Shown here: positions 54,163-58,529 of the stretch, one piece after another
Layout: each line of letters begins with the position of its first letter
Position numbering within the stretch: position 1 is the first letter of the stretch
Origin: Megalonaias nervosa
Taxonomy: Eukaryota > Mollusca > Bivalvia > Unionida > Unionidae
Assembly: GCA_016617855.1 (NCBI GenBank)
Contig: JAECUM010004953.1
Coordinates: 1-64,000, forward strand
Length of the DNA stretch: 64,000 bases
Direction: 5' to 3'
Position numbers and translations under genes: made by a program
Notes under the pieces: model-generated
Told to the model about the DNA's origin: nothing
Seen by the model: the letters and a program-made list of their open reading frames with translations, nothing else
The model's database searches: none

Positions 54163-57100
54163 CACCGTGTCAGCCTATTCTGCGCATTGTACTATTCTGT
54201 ACAATGATAATTTGTTAAACATTGGATCATGTCATGTTTTGGGTCGAAAATCCAACGTTCATGAAAGAACAATTGTCCTTTAAGTTAGGTAAGTAATATT
54301 CACAAAGTGTAAAACAAAGGTATCCCCATGACCTTCTTGAACTTGTGACACAGAAACTATGTATGCTCCCATTCATCAAAACCAATTTAATATCTATATT
54401 TTTAGAATCCAAAAAATAAATCCATTATTTAAAACTTAAAATTGTACTGCATCTTAATCCATAGTTATAATTTTGCAAGTTGTTGCACACCTACTTTGTC
54501 ATCTGCAATCCAACTTGTCAGCTGAAACAATTCTGGGGCATATAGTCTGTTTCAGTAGATTTTATTTCTCCAGAGATTAGCTGTTGTAAACACATTACAT
54601 CCAATTCAGTGCTGTTTCTCTTCAACTTAATAGCATATTAAATTAATAATATGTTGAACTTCTACTAAGTTTTAAAAAAAATTGTTTTAGTTTGCTTAGT
54701 ATCTATTGCCATATAGTCAAAATGTTTTGTGGAAGTTTCTAAAAACAACTATAAACGCCTAGTTCCTTGGTTGACATGCAGATTGATATAGTCCAAAGTA
54801 ATGTTTCCCATTTCCAGAGCCTCATGCATAAACATTAAATCTTTTCGAAGACATGCACAGAATAGGCAGACATATCCCGAGTCTTGAAAACATATGGGTA
54901 GTATCCCATGTGTCAAGAATTAGTATTATTTTGACTAGAGTTTTCTGGTTACAAAAGCTGCTTTTCAAACAGTATGCAATGAAGTACTTAATAATCGCAA
55001 TCAGTCAAATTCGGTAAGCGTTTTTGTGCCAATATTGGTGTGTGTGTGTGTGTGTGTATACCTACAAATATTTAAAGTGTAGTGATTATTCTATAGTCAT
55101 AGAAAATCCAACACACATTAATATACAGCTGTAAGTTAAATGCAATGCATACATTGAAAAGGTACATTTTTATGCTTAAACAGTAAATGTCATACTGGCA
55201 TTTTCCTAGGTATGAACTGTGCACATTATACCAAATTTATACAAACAAAATGCACCCAGTGATTTGTGTCTCTGGTAAAGAGGTATGCAAAATCAACTAA
55301 ACTTAAGCCAACACATTAAGTTTTAGCAATATTACGTGACTGTGGTAACAGATATATTCAATATATTTGTGTGCTGTATTAATTATGGAACAGGTGCATG
55401 GTACAGTGCTACCTCACTCAAAAGAACCTCAGTATAAGAAAGTCCTTGTACAAGGCAGGTATGGTAATAGGTTCAATTTCAGTAATAGTAAAACTATGTA
55501 TAAAATACCTCAAAATAAGGATACCTTATCCATAAGGCAGTGTATTTTTATAGCTCTCATGAATGGTGTAGCAGTGAGGCAACACTGCATGTATTCATTT
55601 ACTGTATCCTTCAACCAACAAAAATGATAAAAACCAAATATAGTACAACTCACGATGTGTAGGCTTGCGATTCAGCAGCATTGAATACAGTGACTGAAGC
55701 TGGAATGTTTCTCACATTACTGGAAGGATCTTTCTTGACAGTGTATATACTGAAACCCAAAGCTGGGACTTCCACGACGAATGAGATCTACAGATAAAAT
55801 GAAGGCTCTAATTTATAAGTTGGAACATAAAGAATACACAGACAAATGAAAATGCTTTTCAAATAACAATACTGAATACCATATGTACTTGCTTAAAAAT
55901 TCAACTGCAACTGCACAGATCCAGATCTGCCATCACATAGTACACCGGCAGATCTAGATCAATACAGTCTGTTAGAAGTAATCACTCAAACAAACAACAC
56001 AGGTCTTGATCTGCCAGCATTTTAAGCACCAAAAGGTCAGGGTCTATGTTGCTTGTAGTTGCATACAACTTACATGCATGTACATAAAGTACAATTGTGG
56101 GATTAATATCAAGAGTGTGATAGCTAAAAATATGTGTGACACAAACAGAAATCAATAGAGCACAGTAGTATTCTGACACAAATATGTTGTACTCGGCTTG
56201 ATTCATTTCAGTTACTAATTTTACAGATTAAACATGTATTTAATTAGTGCAAGATTGTAAGGTGACTCACAGAAATTACTGAAGGTGATCCAAAATTTCT
56301 AATCTCCATTTTGTTATTTCTTTAACTCCACATTTCAATCTTAACCTTTAACCTTTTAATCTTTATATCTGTATCCCCTGATGAACCTATGTGTCAGACT
56401 GAGAACAATTACACAATTCAAATGAGAGATATAACCTATCATAATTGCCTACTGATTGCTAACAAATGTGACCACTATGTCTTTAGAACCTTTAACTGCA
56501 CAGAAAAAGAAAAATTTTAAGCAAAAAATATTTATCTATACACAGACATATTTAACAAGACAGCTTTCATGAGCTATTGCATTTCCTACGTGTTTATAAA
56601 TTCAAGATTTTAGTAATGTTGCTCAAAAACTACTTCATCAAGCAATATTAAGAAATACACAAATTCAAAATATTATTCTTATACTTTCTATTTCCCACCA
56701 TTCCCATCTGATATAGAAAAATATTAGCCAAGGTTTGCAATGGAGAAAATATGTACACTTAGGAAAATCAGCATATACATCTGCTTGTGAGCCATAAAAC
56801 TAAATTTCTACAAGTTCTATGCATTATCAAAGATATGAATGATTTGTATACCTTTTTTCAGGATGTTCAATGAATATAAATATCACTTTAACCATAAATT
56901 GAGACGTGATAATTTGTTATCAAATCCCAAACATGGCATTACTGTAACCCTTTACAACACTGCTCTAGCTTTGACCAAAACATGATGCATTTACTGCCTA
57001 TATCTGCACATACAAGCACAAATGAAATTCTTTCCTGCAACTCAGAACAAAATATGAGTGAAGCTATTTACGTTGTCAGTCCATTAATTCCTGGATTTTT

Positions 57101-58529
57101 CAAAATAATTTTTTAAAATATATAAGTCAATGGAGTGGTAAACAGATGACATTATCACATGGGATACTGTATGAAATCTCCTACTTCAATCTTGGCTTAT
57201 TTCTGTTAAAAAACAAGTAATTCTTTCAATTCTCTAAAGTAGGCAATTTCTGCATAAGCATTCTAATTTGAAACTATGATATTAAATATGCTAAACTTTA
57301 TACTGTTTTTGAATTATTTTGATTTATTCATCACTGCCGCACACATGGGTATCTTTTGAATCCATCAAGTGAGTACTGTGATGTCATCTGGGCTGATCAT
57401 AAAAAGTCTAACTGCAGCTGCTGTTTTCTTAAAAGCCCTTTACCTGCTTTATTCAAGTATTGATGACTCATCATAAATGGAGTTAAAGCCCATATAATTT
57501 CAAACATCTAAGTAACTGCTTTTACTTTACAAAGAAATGTTTATTGTATGGTGAAAATTAAAGAGTCATAGCTGTGTTTTCTTTCAAAATGTTGTTGGTT
57601 TTATGCAAAACATTTTAGAAATTGACAAGTCATGTCTTTAGCAGAAAGCTGTACTAGACCATTTTTAGACTCATGGCATAAAAATATGTAAGTACCACGA
57701 AAACTTTGGCAAAGATTGTAAATTCATATGTGTACAGATTTTACTGAAGATAGGCTCATTGTATGTGCATCATGTGTGGAAAAAAAATGTGACAGTTTGT
57801 AACAACAGTGGCTTCTCCAGGATTTTCACACCAAAGGGCACTTTTATATGTGCAAATTTTCAATTCAAGGTGGGTGGGTGGGGTCTCTGACAATAGTATC
57901 TATGAAAATAACCCTTTGAGCCTATTTCAACAAACCTGTGATAAATAACCTCTAATGAATAAAGACAAAATTTACAGCAGCTGCGATTGTGTGTTTTGAC
58001 AATAAGTCGTGTGAATTCAAATGTAACAGCAGACTCATTACCGAAAGCTGCATATCTATCAATATACAATCTTGCCAAGTGCTACAGTAAAATGTTCTAG
58101 ATAATCAATAACAGTGTCTCTTTGCTTGATTGCAAAAGTCACTTTGTAAGCACTTGATTATGGCAGTTGCTATAAAAGTCAAGTGTTTACATAACAGTAA
58201 TGAGCACTGTGAATCTGGCTGGTTTTGTTATACACTACACATCAATTGTGCATAATTTTTACATGCTTGCTCATTGTGAGGGGCAATTTAATAAATTTAG
58301 GAGGGTACATGAGAAAGTGATCCCTAAGTTTCAACCAAGGCAAGAAAAAAGACCAGGTTTCACCTTGAATATTGTATCTGAAATAGTGACATGGTTCTTC
58401 CAAAAGGGGTCCACCTGGGAAGGTACTATGTTGTTTTCCGGATCTCGAACCTCTACGTGGGCTGTGTCAGTGTATATTCTCACTACATGTTGTCTCCTCT
58501 GTCCTAAGGAGTTATAGAACATTACTGGA
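10819..58529 (-). CDS. MAN2A: Golgi alpha-mannosidase II-like (GH38), C-terminal half, ten exons; N-terminal half outside window
   Basis: By family knowledge the product is a type II Golgi membrane glycosidase that trims two mannoses from GlcNAcMan5GlcNAc2 during N-glycan maturation. Exons in coding order are 58364-58529, 55654-55787, 49045-49141, 43990-44112, 43487-43598, 33374-33510, 27317-27458, 18971-19104, 12023-12331 and 10819-10971. All internal boundaries are GT/AG and phases agree across every join, totalling 1507 bp (about 502 residues). Recognisable family segments are [98 protein letters not shown] and the terminal [16 protein letters not shown]. These belong to the middle and C-terminal beta domains; the catalytic barrel, signal anchor and promoter lie right of 64000. 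The [11 protein letters not shown] and QPMEI segments point to MAN2A rather than lysosomal MAN2B. MAN2A1 and MAN2A2 cannot be told apart here. Confidence 0.95.
10972..12022 (-). other. MAN2A last intron
   Basis: A 1,051-bp intron with donor gtaagt and acceptor ccacag. AT-rich; no mobile element or conserved ORF seen. Confidence 0.8.
12023..12331 (-). CDS. MAN2A: MAN2A exon with the [14 protein letters not shown] motif
   Basis: The acceptor is ttattttcag and the donor is gtaagt. It has 103 codons in phase 0 at both ends. It begins [20 protein letters not shown] and includes [44 protein letters not shown] and [14 protein letters not shown]. The two late cysteines may form the disulfide usual in this family (inference). 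Confidence 0.95.
12332..12840. other. Intronic sequence with a possible DNA-transposon end
   Basis: 'ctggagtttactgtag' near 12654-12670 reads on the minus strand as 'ctacagtaaactccag', the kind of terminus seen on pogo/Tigger-like elements. No partner terminus was found. Confidence 0.35.
12845..12945. repeat. Double-hairpin dispersed repeat, best-preserved copy
   Basis: Hairpin 1 has perfect 12-bp arms GACCCAGATCTG (12845-12856) and CAGATCTGGGTC (12876-12887) around a 19-base loop containing 'ttgcataatg'. Hairpin 2 follows at about 12901-12945 with arms like 'actctgatct' and 'agatcagggtct' around 'gtgcattatacaatg'. Confidence 0.75.
13150..13590. repeat. ~24-bp minisatellite, about 18 copies
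   Basis: Consensus close to 'gtccagcatacacaataatg' plus 'taat', with unit lengths from about 22 to 30. ORFs read through it on both strands because there are few stops in the unit, so they are not evidence of genes. Confidence 0.85.
13598..13739. repeat. Near-perfect 71-bp-arm palindrome derived from hAT 3' end
   Basis: The arms (13598-13668 and 13669-13739) match at 70 of 71 positions and meet without spacer at 'acatatac/gtatatgt'. A third copy in direct orientation starts at 13741 and runs into the hAT coding remnant. The left arm also continues outward with 'gttattt', matching the third copy's 'aaataac'. So the palindrome is an inverted duplication of the hAT 3' segment. Confidence 0.9.
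13797..15363 (-). pseudogene. hAT-family transposase, degraded and internally deleted
   Basis: Reading on the minus strand, an N-terminal piece (15363-15088) has a BED-like [20 protein letters not shown] segment. It is followed by RNase-H-like pieces [20 protein letters not shown] (near 14400-14460), [15 protein letters not shown] (near 14210-14260) and [16 protein letters not shown] (near 14115-14165). The C-terminal hAT dimerisation motif [20 protein letters not shown] lies in 14042-13797. In-frame stops and frameshifts separate the pieces. The region usually found between the 'AAGKA' and C-terminal segments is largely missing. This is a cut-and-paste transposase relic inside a MAN2A intron, in the same orientation as the gene. 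Terminal inverted repeats were not identified. Confidence 0.85.
15364..16955. other. No gene recognised
   Basis: Includes 5' flank of the hAT relic and an A-rich stretch near 16214-16310. ORFs at 16065-16422 on both strands are low-complexity and unrecognised. Confidence 0.4.
16960..17540. repeat. ~36-bp degenerate minisatellite, left block
   Basis: Consensus near 'ggtagatatagtagacacaa' plus 'ggagacagttacttag'. Fourteen or more diverged units are present. The right block of the same repeat is at 18030-18300, so an insertion separates them. Confidence 0.85.
17541..18029. other. ~490-bp insertion splitting the 36-bp minisatellite
   Basis: It begins with a (TA)n run (17556-17580) followed by 'gtatatgcaataaactgaca' and 'gcctgagtgcttttgactct'. 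No ORF is present. The abutment to a TA run resembles some Penelope-type insertions, but no coding sequence confirms that. Confidence 0.45.
18030..18300. repeat. ~36-bp degenerate minisatellite, right block
   Basis: Same unit as 16960-17540, here with variants 'agacagacaattactaaa' and 'agatatggcagatataagga'. The ORF over this block is periodic and not a gene. Confidence 0.8.
18410..18545. repeat. Short tandem repeat with a 14-bp perfect palindrome
   Basis: TGTATCATGATACA occurs twice, each followed by 'caatcaccaggg'. A third partial unit 'ataaacaatcaccaggg' follows. The spacing is about 50 bp. Confidence 0.8.
18971..19104 (-). CDS. MAN2A: MAN2A exon with the [10 protein letters not shown] motif
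   Basis: The acceptor is atttcttaaag and the donor is gtacgt. The first two bases complete the Gly codon of the previous exon, and the exon ends in phase 0 after Pro. It encodes [20 protein letters not shown] then [20 protein letters not shown] and KTPIP. This corresponds to the family's '.E...DR....DD.RG.GQG..DNKRT...F.LL.E.R'. Confidence 0.95.
19657..19741. repeat. Compound (AT)n(AC)n microsatellite
   Basis: About 25 AT dinucleotides to 19706, then AC dinucleotides with one TC interruption to 19741. Confidence 0.95.
19930..20871 (+). mobile_element. Solo LTR, Ty3/Gypsy family shared with 62159-63076
   Basis: It begins TGTTACGTATATGTAATTAA and ends CACGTAACA, giving TGTTAC/GTAACA inverted ends, 942 bp. 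It aligns along its length with the LTRs at 52530 and 62159, sharing 'tctgacgtcatc', 'tctagggaaataaattattt' and 'acaaagcttgttg'. AATAAA is at 20789-20794. No internal region follows, so it is a solo LTR. The flanking four bases are cagg and gagg, a target duplication with one mismatch at best. Confidence 0.88.
20872..22439. other. No gene; one diverged local duplication
   Basis: 'gaaatttcatatgcatgt...ttttcttgtatgcgaaa' near 21468 recurs as 'gaaatttcacatatatat...ttttcttgtacacgaaa' near 21607. ORFs at 20910-21313 and 21587-21853 show no recognisable domain. Confidence 0.45.
22440..23520 (+). repeat. ~140-bp satellite, array 2, with internal 54-bp expansion
   Basis: Flanking units carry the array-1 anchors 'caagattttcaagatgactg', 'accattttcattca' and 'gaccaactagacatcacaag'. 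The centre is replaced by the 54-bp array at 22755-23240. After about 23400 the sequence ends in a 'gttgagctaaatatagc'-type tail. Confidence 0.8.
22755..23240 (+). repeat. 54-bp tandem repeat, nine copies, nearly identical
   Basis: The unit starts 'aagatgactgctgtggtggc' and ends 'caccatcatcattt'. Nine units are identical apart from a g/a change shared by units four and five (ggtggctata/ggtgactata). Because 54 is a multiple of three, an 18-residue periodic ORF is open across it; this is not a gene. Confidence 0.97.
23521..24119. other. No gene recognised
   Basis: AT-rich intronic sequence without clear repeats. Part of a minus-strand ORF (23968-24183) extends into the dispersed repeat copy B and is unrecognised. 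Confidence 0.4.
24120..25050. repeat. Diverged dispersed repeat, copy B
   Basis: Collinear with 90-760 (see copy A). It contains an extra GC-richer block at about 24490-24720 ('gcagggccccctgtgagc', 'gcgggggcccaattgggcc') absent from copy A, suggesting a nested insertion. Confidence 0.6.
25051..25896. other. No gene recognised
   Basis: Short ORFs only. Immediately left of the piggyBac-type terminus the sequence is AT-rich and shows no feature. Confidence 0.4.
25901..26719 (+). mobile_element. Internally deleted piggyBac-type element
   Basis: The left end is ttaa followed by CCCTTTAGCTATGACTGCTG. The right end is GTAGCTAAAGGG followed within one base by ttaa. Inverted termini share CCCTTTAGCTA, and TTAA is the known piggyBac target. 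The element is about 0.82 kb, far shorter than an autonomous copy, and retains the start of a transposase-like ORF. Confidence 0.75.
26256..26444 (+). pseudogene. N-terminal fragment of a piggyBac transposase
   Basis: The 62-residue ORF begins [20 protein letters not shown], the acidic Ser/Asp-rich start usual in piggyBac transposases. It stops before any catalytic DDD region. The ATG is preceded by 'aaacaaaa'. Its position between piggyBac-like termini supports the call. With the catalytic part deleted it cannot be active. Confidence 0.65.
26725..27316. other. Intronic sequence, no feature seen
   Basis: Between the piggyBac remnant and the exon. Short ORFs only and no repeats recognised. 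Confidence 0.4.
27317..27458 (-). CDS. MAN2A: MAN2A exon with the [10 protein letters not shown] motif
   Basis: The acceptor is cttatag and the donor is gttggc, a weaker GT donor supported by phase. It encodes [20 protein letters not shown] then [20 protein letters not shown] and GIASQKQ, ending with the first base of a Gly codon. The '[10 protein letters not shown]......R....TAQSLG' string is diagnostic of Golgi mannosidase II. Asn-Tyr-Ser is a possible sequon. Confidence 0.95.
27590..28215. repeat. ~33-bp degenerate minisatellite, about 19 copies
   Basis: The unit is near 'cctctgtaacctgaacacct' plus 'tctgcagactgac'. The period is a multiple of three, so two minus-strand ORFs stay open with an 11-residue periodicity (YRGVSLQKV...). 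They are repeat artefacts. Confidence 0.85.
28216..29117. other. No gene recognised
   Basis: AT-rich intronic sequence without clear repeats or recognisable ORFs. Confidence 0.4.
29118..29307 (-). mobile_element. tRNA-derived core SINE
   Basis: On the minus strand it begins AGCCGTGGTGGCTCAGTTGT with A box TGGCTCAGTTG. B box GATTCAGATCC follows about 35 bases later. Then come 'ggtgtgtccatgggcaaggc', matching the metazoan SINE core 'gtgtccttgggcaag' type, and a 3' end 'ataaagcaccaaaccaagc' rich in CAAA. Length about 190 bp. Confidence 0.8.
29330..30770 (+). repeat. ~135-140-bp satellite, array 3, about ten diverged units
   Basis: Anchors 'ataacaagattttcaagatg' recur near 29418, 29690, 29816, 29958, 30091, 30235, 30351, 30484, 30605 and 30747. 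Intervening 'gtgaaaacctcatgtcaac', 'cattttcatttaggaccaac' and 'agacatcataagaagtctt' segments match arrays 1 and 2. Confidence 0.85.
29467..29612 (+). repeat. 27-bp tandem expansion inside the satellite
   Basis: Five to six copies of 'gaagtggccatactggatga' plus 'cagatca', differing at one or two bases (for example 'ggcagatca', 'gacggatca'). ORFs on both strands through it are periodic artefacts. Confidence 0.92.
30771..31394. other. No gene; possible transposon terminus
   Basis: 'tacagtggaccttcaaacc' near 31209 resembles a pogo/Tigger-like end, but no matching inverted end was located. No coding signal. Confidence 0.35.
31395..32145 (+). repeat. Degenerate ~150-bp tandem repeat, molluscan 'tgaccttgacc' type
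   Basis: Units repeat 'cagtgaccttgac', 'aaatcaatagggttcttcc', 'cacccacagtgcaaa' and 'tctggtaactgtagatggtg' in order near 31416, 31707, 31842 and 32020. Related arrays lie at 47340-47900 and 49880-50165. Confidence 0.75.
32254..32322. repeat. 33-bp-arm palindrome with transposon-like terminus
   Basis: The arms 32254-32286 and 32290-32322 match at 32 of 33 positions around a 3-base spacer. The centre 'ggtggggaccactgta' resembles the 'gggggactactgta' end of the element at 39303-40990. Confidence 0.85.
32323..33373. other. Possible relic of a TA-target DNA transposon
   Basis: 'aatggtccctcagataagtggccac' type text near 32330 and 'gaggggatggctttataaga' near 33310 resemble opposite ends of the 39303-40990 element. 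The interior has no transposase. Boundaries are uncertain. Confidence 0.35.
33374..33510 (-). CDS. MAN2A: MAN2A exon
   Basis: The acceptor is gttatcag and the donor is gtaagt. It completes the split Asp codon and ends in phase 0. It encodes [20 protein letters not shown] then [11 protein letters not shown] and [12 protein letters not shown], matching the family's 'VE..N.VDI...N.E.....S.......FYTDLNGFQ'. Confidence 0.95.
33511..34049. other. Intronic sequence left of the DIRS-like element
   Basis: AT-rich to about 33830, then a change to GC-richer sequence that may already belong to the 3' end of the DIRS-like element. No separate feature seen. Confidence 0.4.
34080..34700 (-). pseudogene. 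DIRS-like tyrosine recombinase, degraded
   Basis: [40 protein letters not shown] and FFITKN match the DIRS recombinase pattern 'L..K..FLLALA...R.SE.HALS' followed by a '....F..KN' strand. A later broken segment near 34300-34100 resembles the C-terminal 'VRA.A.S..F...S...I..A..W.S..TF..FYL.D'. Stops interrupt the frame. Confidence 0.75.
35305..36302 (-). pseudogene. DIRS-like RNase H, degraded and interrupted
   Basis: The N-terminal piece has [18 protein letters not shown] (family 'TDAS..GWGA'), and the C-terminal piece has [16 protein letters not shown] and [14 protein letters not shown] (family 'N....FVSP.PDP.A...DAL...W'). The two are separated by a ~99-bp tandem repeat at 35571-35840. Confidence 0.75.
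35571..35840. repeat. ~99-bp tandem repeat inside the DIRS-like RNase H relic
   Basis: 'atgatgcaaaggtctggcga' and 'atgatgcaaaggtctgggga' start two units about 99 bp apart, with a diverged third ('aatccttgttgttgagaaaa'). It interrupts the relic between recognisable RNase H pieces. Confidence 0.7.
36277..37019 (-). pseudogene. DIRS-like reverse transcriptase, degraded
   Basis: Pieces in order are [79 protein letters not shown] and [20 protein letters not shown]. These follow the DIRS RT pattern 'KGDF..SLDL.DAY.H', 'YQF..LPFGL..AP..F..LM', 'YLDD' and 'G..IN..KS.L.P.Q...LG'. The catalytic box reads YLDN, losing the second Asp. Frameshifts lie between the pieces. Confidence 0.8.
38891..39300. other. 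Intronic sequence with a CT microsatellite
   Basis: Holds (CT)n at 39058-39091; otherwise nothing recognised. Confidence 0.6.
39058..39091. repeat. (CT)n microsatellite
   Basis: Seventeen uninterrupted CT dinucleotides. Confidence 0.97.
39303..40990. mobile_element. Non-autonomous TA-target DNA transposon (pogo/Tigger-like ends)
   Basis: The left end is ta followed by CAGTAGTCCCCCTCTTATAC, and the right end is AAGAGGGGGACTACTG followed by ta. So there is a TA target duplication and a 16-bp perfect inverted terminus. Subterminal text repeats 'gtggccttataaga' and 'ggtggcctttc' on both sides. Length is 1,688 bp. No transposase ORF is present, so it would depend on a partner. CAGT...ACTG ends with TA targets are usual in the Tc1/mariner-pogo superfamily; that assignment is inference. 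Confidence 0.85.
40991..41334. other. No feature seen
   Basis: AT-rich spacer between the TA-target transposon and the Penelope-like fragment. Confidence 0.5.
41335..41385 (-). ncRNA. Hammerhead-ribozyme-like motif at the 3' end of a Penelope-like element
   Basis: On the minus strand the core box CTGATGA (41378-41372) is followed by a short stem-II candidate GTCC/GGAT and then GAAA (41353-41350). The 5' strand CAGGCTG can pair with downstream CATTCTG (five Watson-Crick pairs, one wobble, one mismatch) as stem I. The base in the cleavage position is not clean, so activity is doubtful. Penelope-like elements are known to carry hammerhead motifs in their terminal repeats, and this one sits just 3' of an endonuclease relic. 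Confidence 0.55.
41386..42240 (-). pseudogene. Penelope-like retroelement: C-terminal RT and GIY-YIG endonuclease relic
   Basis: The 42234-41920 ORF has [20 protein letters not shown] and [15 protein letters not shown], matching Penelope RT '.YRKPTHTD.YL.FDS.HP...K...V' and 'NGYP.W.I'. Further on, [14 protein letters not shown] (near 41780), [16 protein letters not shown] (near 41680) and PGHTLSWD with VKILD (near 41560-41600) match the GIY-YIG endonuclease that ends Penelope proteins. Stops and frameshifts break the frame. The N-terminal RT is absent (5' truncation). Confidence 0.82.
42241..43486. other. Intronic sequence with interspersed repeat fragments
   Basis: Two diverged units near 43090-43200 and 43220-43330 share 'agtaa...tgaccatgtttgatg' and 'ccagaatgct.tg.caaat.t'. 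The stretch ends in 'ggtcagttgagctaaaaaaa', a tail also seen near 23520. No coding signal beyond the Penelope relic. Confidence 0.5.
43487..43598 (-). CDS. MAN2A: MAN2A exon
   Basis: The acceptor is gtcttttag and the donor is gtaagc. It starts in phase 0 and ends with the first base of an aspartate codon. It encodes [20 protein letters not shown] then [17 protein letters not shown]. 'I.GP..SEV......H..RLYN' is the conserved segment. The join creates an Asn-Ser-Ser sequon. The 391-bp intron before it is the shortest in the window. Confidence 0.93.
43599..43989 (-). other. MAN2A short intron
   Basis: A 391-bp intron, the only short one in the window, with donor gtaatt and acceptor ttttag. No repeats seen. 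Confidence 0.85.
43990..44112 (-). CDS. MAN2A: MAN2A exon carrying the [12 protein letters not shown] motif
   Basis: The exon has exactly 41 codons, phase 0 at both ends, acceptor actcttag and donor gtaatt. It encodes [20 protein letters not shown] then [20 protein letters not shown] and K. The [10 protein letters not shown] string is a hallmark of Golgi class II mannosidases. Confidence 0.95.
44113..45690. other. Intronic sequence, no gene
   Basis: A weak local repeat lies near 44460-44660 ('ctaaattgtatcatatacta' / 'ctaaattgtatcacacacta'). Short ORFs are unrecognised. Confidence 0.45.
45690..46960 (-). mobile_element. Second DIRS-like fragment, heavily deleted
   Basis: The minus-strand piece [20 protein letters not shown] then [17 protein letters not shown] matches the RT start seen in copy 1 ([10 protein letters not shown]...). 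Upstream text near 46930-46990 ('cccataggtccttttgggca') corresponds to copy 1 text at about 36900-36920. The segment between them is occupied by a 30-bp array. A 'gtagttctcctaaggtatta' block lies at about 45790, shared with copy 1. Confidence 0.7.
46551..46912 (-). repeat. 30-bp minisatellite, 12 copies, within the DIRS-like RT
   Basis: The unit is 'catctgccttgtataggtct' plus 'ttagggacat', with point variants. It is a multiple of three, so long ORFs stay open in two minus frames and one plus frame (for example a 10-residue [10 protein letters not shown] periodicity). These are repeat artefacts. Confidence 0.93.
46961..47339. other. Intronic sequence, no feature
   Basis: Nothing recognised beyond the edge of the DIRS-like fragment. 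Confidence 0.4.
47340..47900 (+). repeat. Degenerate ~140-150-bp tandem repeat (same type as 31395-32145)
   Basis: Units repeat 'tctttcagtcacagtgac', 'tttgactcccaaatcaacag', 'cttcttccttatcacaagtg' and 'gcaagccatcc' in order, about four times. Confidence 0.75.
48030..48790 (-). repeat. ~150-bp tandem repeat with 'ggccataactctgtgaaata' unit, five copies
   Basis: Anchors near 48039, 48222, 48363, 48517 and 48670 each continue with 'tgctcattatcaaactcatc', 'tgagctcttggtgagatgaa' and 'cttcacagcaaactcta'-like segments. Units with a 'gggccataactctg' opening are familiar in bivalve genomes (recollection, not verified here). Confidence 0.75.
49045..49141 (-). CDS. MAN2A: MAN2A exon
   Basis: The acceptor is tattttcag and the donor is gtatac. 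It completes the serine codon begun in the previous exon and ends in phase 0. It encodes [20 protein letters not shown] then [12 protein letters not shown], the family's 'EN..L...FS..TGLL' element. It stands alone between introns of 4.9 and 6.5 kb. Confidence 0.9.
49150..49640. repeat. ~40-45-bp degenerate minisatellite, about 11 copies
   Basis: Consensus near 'gatgatcatttgtaatgtga' plus 'ctcaaatgaataccatca'. It begins a few bases upstream of the MAN2A exon's acceptor (49142-49143), so it sits at the 3' end of that intron. Confidence 0.85.
49880..50165 (+). repeat. Two units of the ~150-bp 'cagtcacagt' repeat
   Basis: 'tttcagtcacagtaattatt' and 'tttcagtcacagtggccctg' each followed by 'aaaatcattgggtttctacc'- and 'caagtacaagccat'-like text. 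Ends in a (GATG)-like run 'atggatggatggatgg'. Confidence 0.7.
50415..50545. repeat. Double-hairpin dispersed repeat, copy 3
   Basis: Hairpin 1 arms are 'agactcagatctgc' and 'agatcagggtct'; hairpin 2 arms are 'cagatctacc' and 'gctgatctgggt' around 'aaaatgcacc'. They are separated by about 40 bases. Confidence 0.7.
50546..52153. other. Intronic sequence, no gene
   Basis: ORFs at 50747-50953 and 51675-52072 have no recognisable domain. No clear repeats. Confidence 0.4.
52154..52430. repeat. Tandem duplication, 137 and 140 bp
   Basis: Copies 52154-52290 and 52291-52430 run together head to tail and differ by about ten changes, including a 3-base insertion near the start ('cagcttgtttc' / 'cagcttctgtttc'). 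Confidence 0.93.
52530..53448 (+). mobile_element. Solo LTR, same family as 62159-63076
   Basis: The ends are TGTTAT and ATAACA (919 bp), a perfect 6-bp inversion. The flanking ATGC on both sides is a 4-bp target duplication. It shares 'ccatctgacgtcgtcatc', 'tctagggaaataaattattt' and 'acaaagcttgttg' with the other two LTRs. AATAAA is at 53366-53371. No internal region remains, so it arose by LTR-LTR recombination. Confidence 0.92.
53878..54012. repeat. Double-hairpin dispersed repeat, copy 4
   Basis: 'ctgatctgctgctgtgtgttgacaagtcagagtct'-type first half (53880-53915), then 'aatccagatttgcc' and 'ggaaaatctgggtct' as the second hairpin (about 53957-54000). Confidence 0.65.
54089..54159. repeat. 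(AT)n microsatellite
   Basis: About 35 uninterrupted AT dinucleotides. ORFs with runs of Tyr-Ile on both strands come from this tract. Confidence 0.97.
54160..55653. other. Intronic sequence, with GT microsatellite and a transposon-like end
   Basis: (GT)n lies at 55038-55057. 'tacagtgctacctcactcaa' followed by 'aagaacctcagtataagaaa' (near 55401-55442) resembles termini of TA-target DNA transposons, but no matching right end was found. No coding signal. Confidence 0.45.
55654..55787 (-). CDS. MAN2A: MAN2A exon
   Basis: The acceptor is ttatctgtag and the donor is gtgagt. The exon starts in phase 0 and ends two bases into a serine codon. It encodes [19 protein letters not shown] and [19 protein letters not shown], matching the family's 'PPLG...Y' strand after the first beta domain. 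Confidence 0.93.
55905..56062. repeat. Double-hairpin dispersed repeat, copy 5
   Basis: Hairpin 1 has 'gatccagatctgcc' and 'ggcagatctagatc'. About 45 bases later comes 'ggtcttgatctgcc' and 'aggtcagggtct'. Same layout as the copy at 12845. Confidence 0.7.
56063..58363. other. MAN2A intron remainder, no feature
   Basis: AT-rich intronic sequence without recognisable repeats or ORFs, the least repeat-marked stretch of this length in the window. Confidence 0.5.
58364..58529 (-). CDS. MAN2A: MAN2A exon (first in window), start of the middle beta domain
   Basis: The exon begins with the third base of a split codon after acceptor ttttatttcag and ends in phase 0 at AAG before donor gtgaaa. It encodes about 55 residues, including [35 protein letters not shown] and [10 protein letters not shown]. 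This is the segment after the catalytic domain, where the family reads 'V.YN.L...R...V'. No further coding exon of the gene is visible between here and 64000. Confidence 0.93.

Noticed and set aside
53932..54283. ORFs with long Tyr-Ile runs
   Set aside because: They translate the (AT)n microsatellite.
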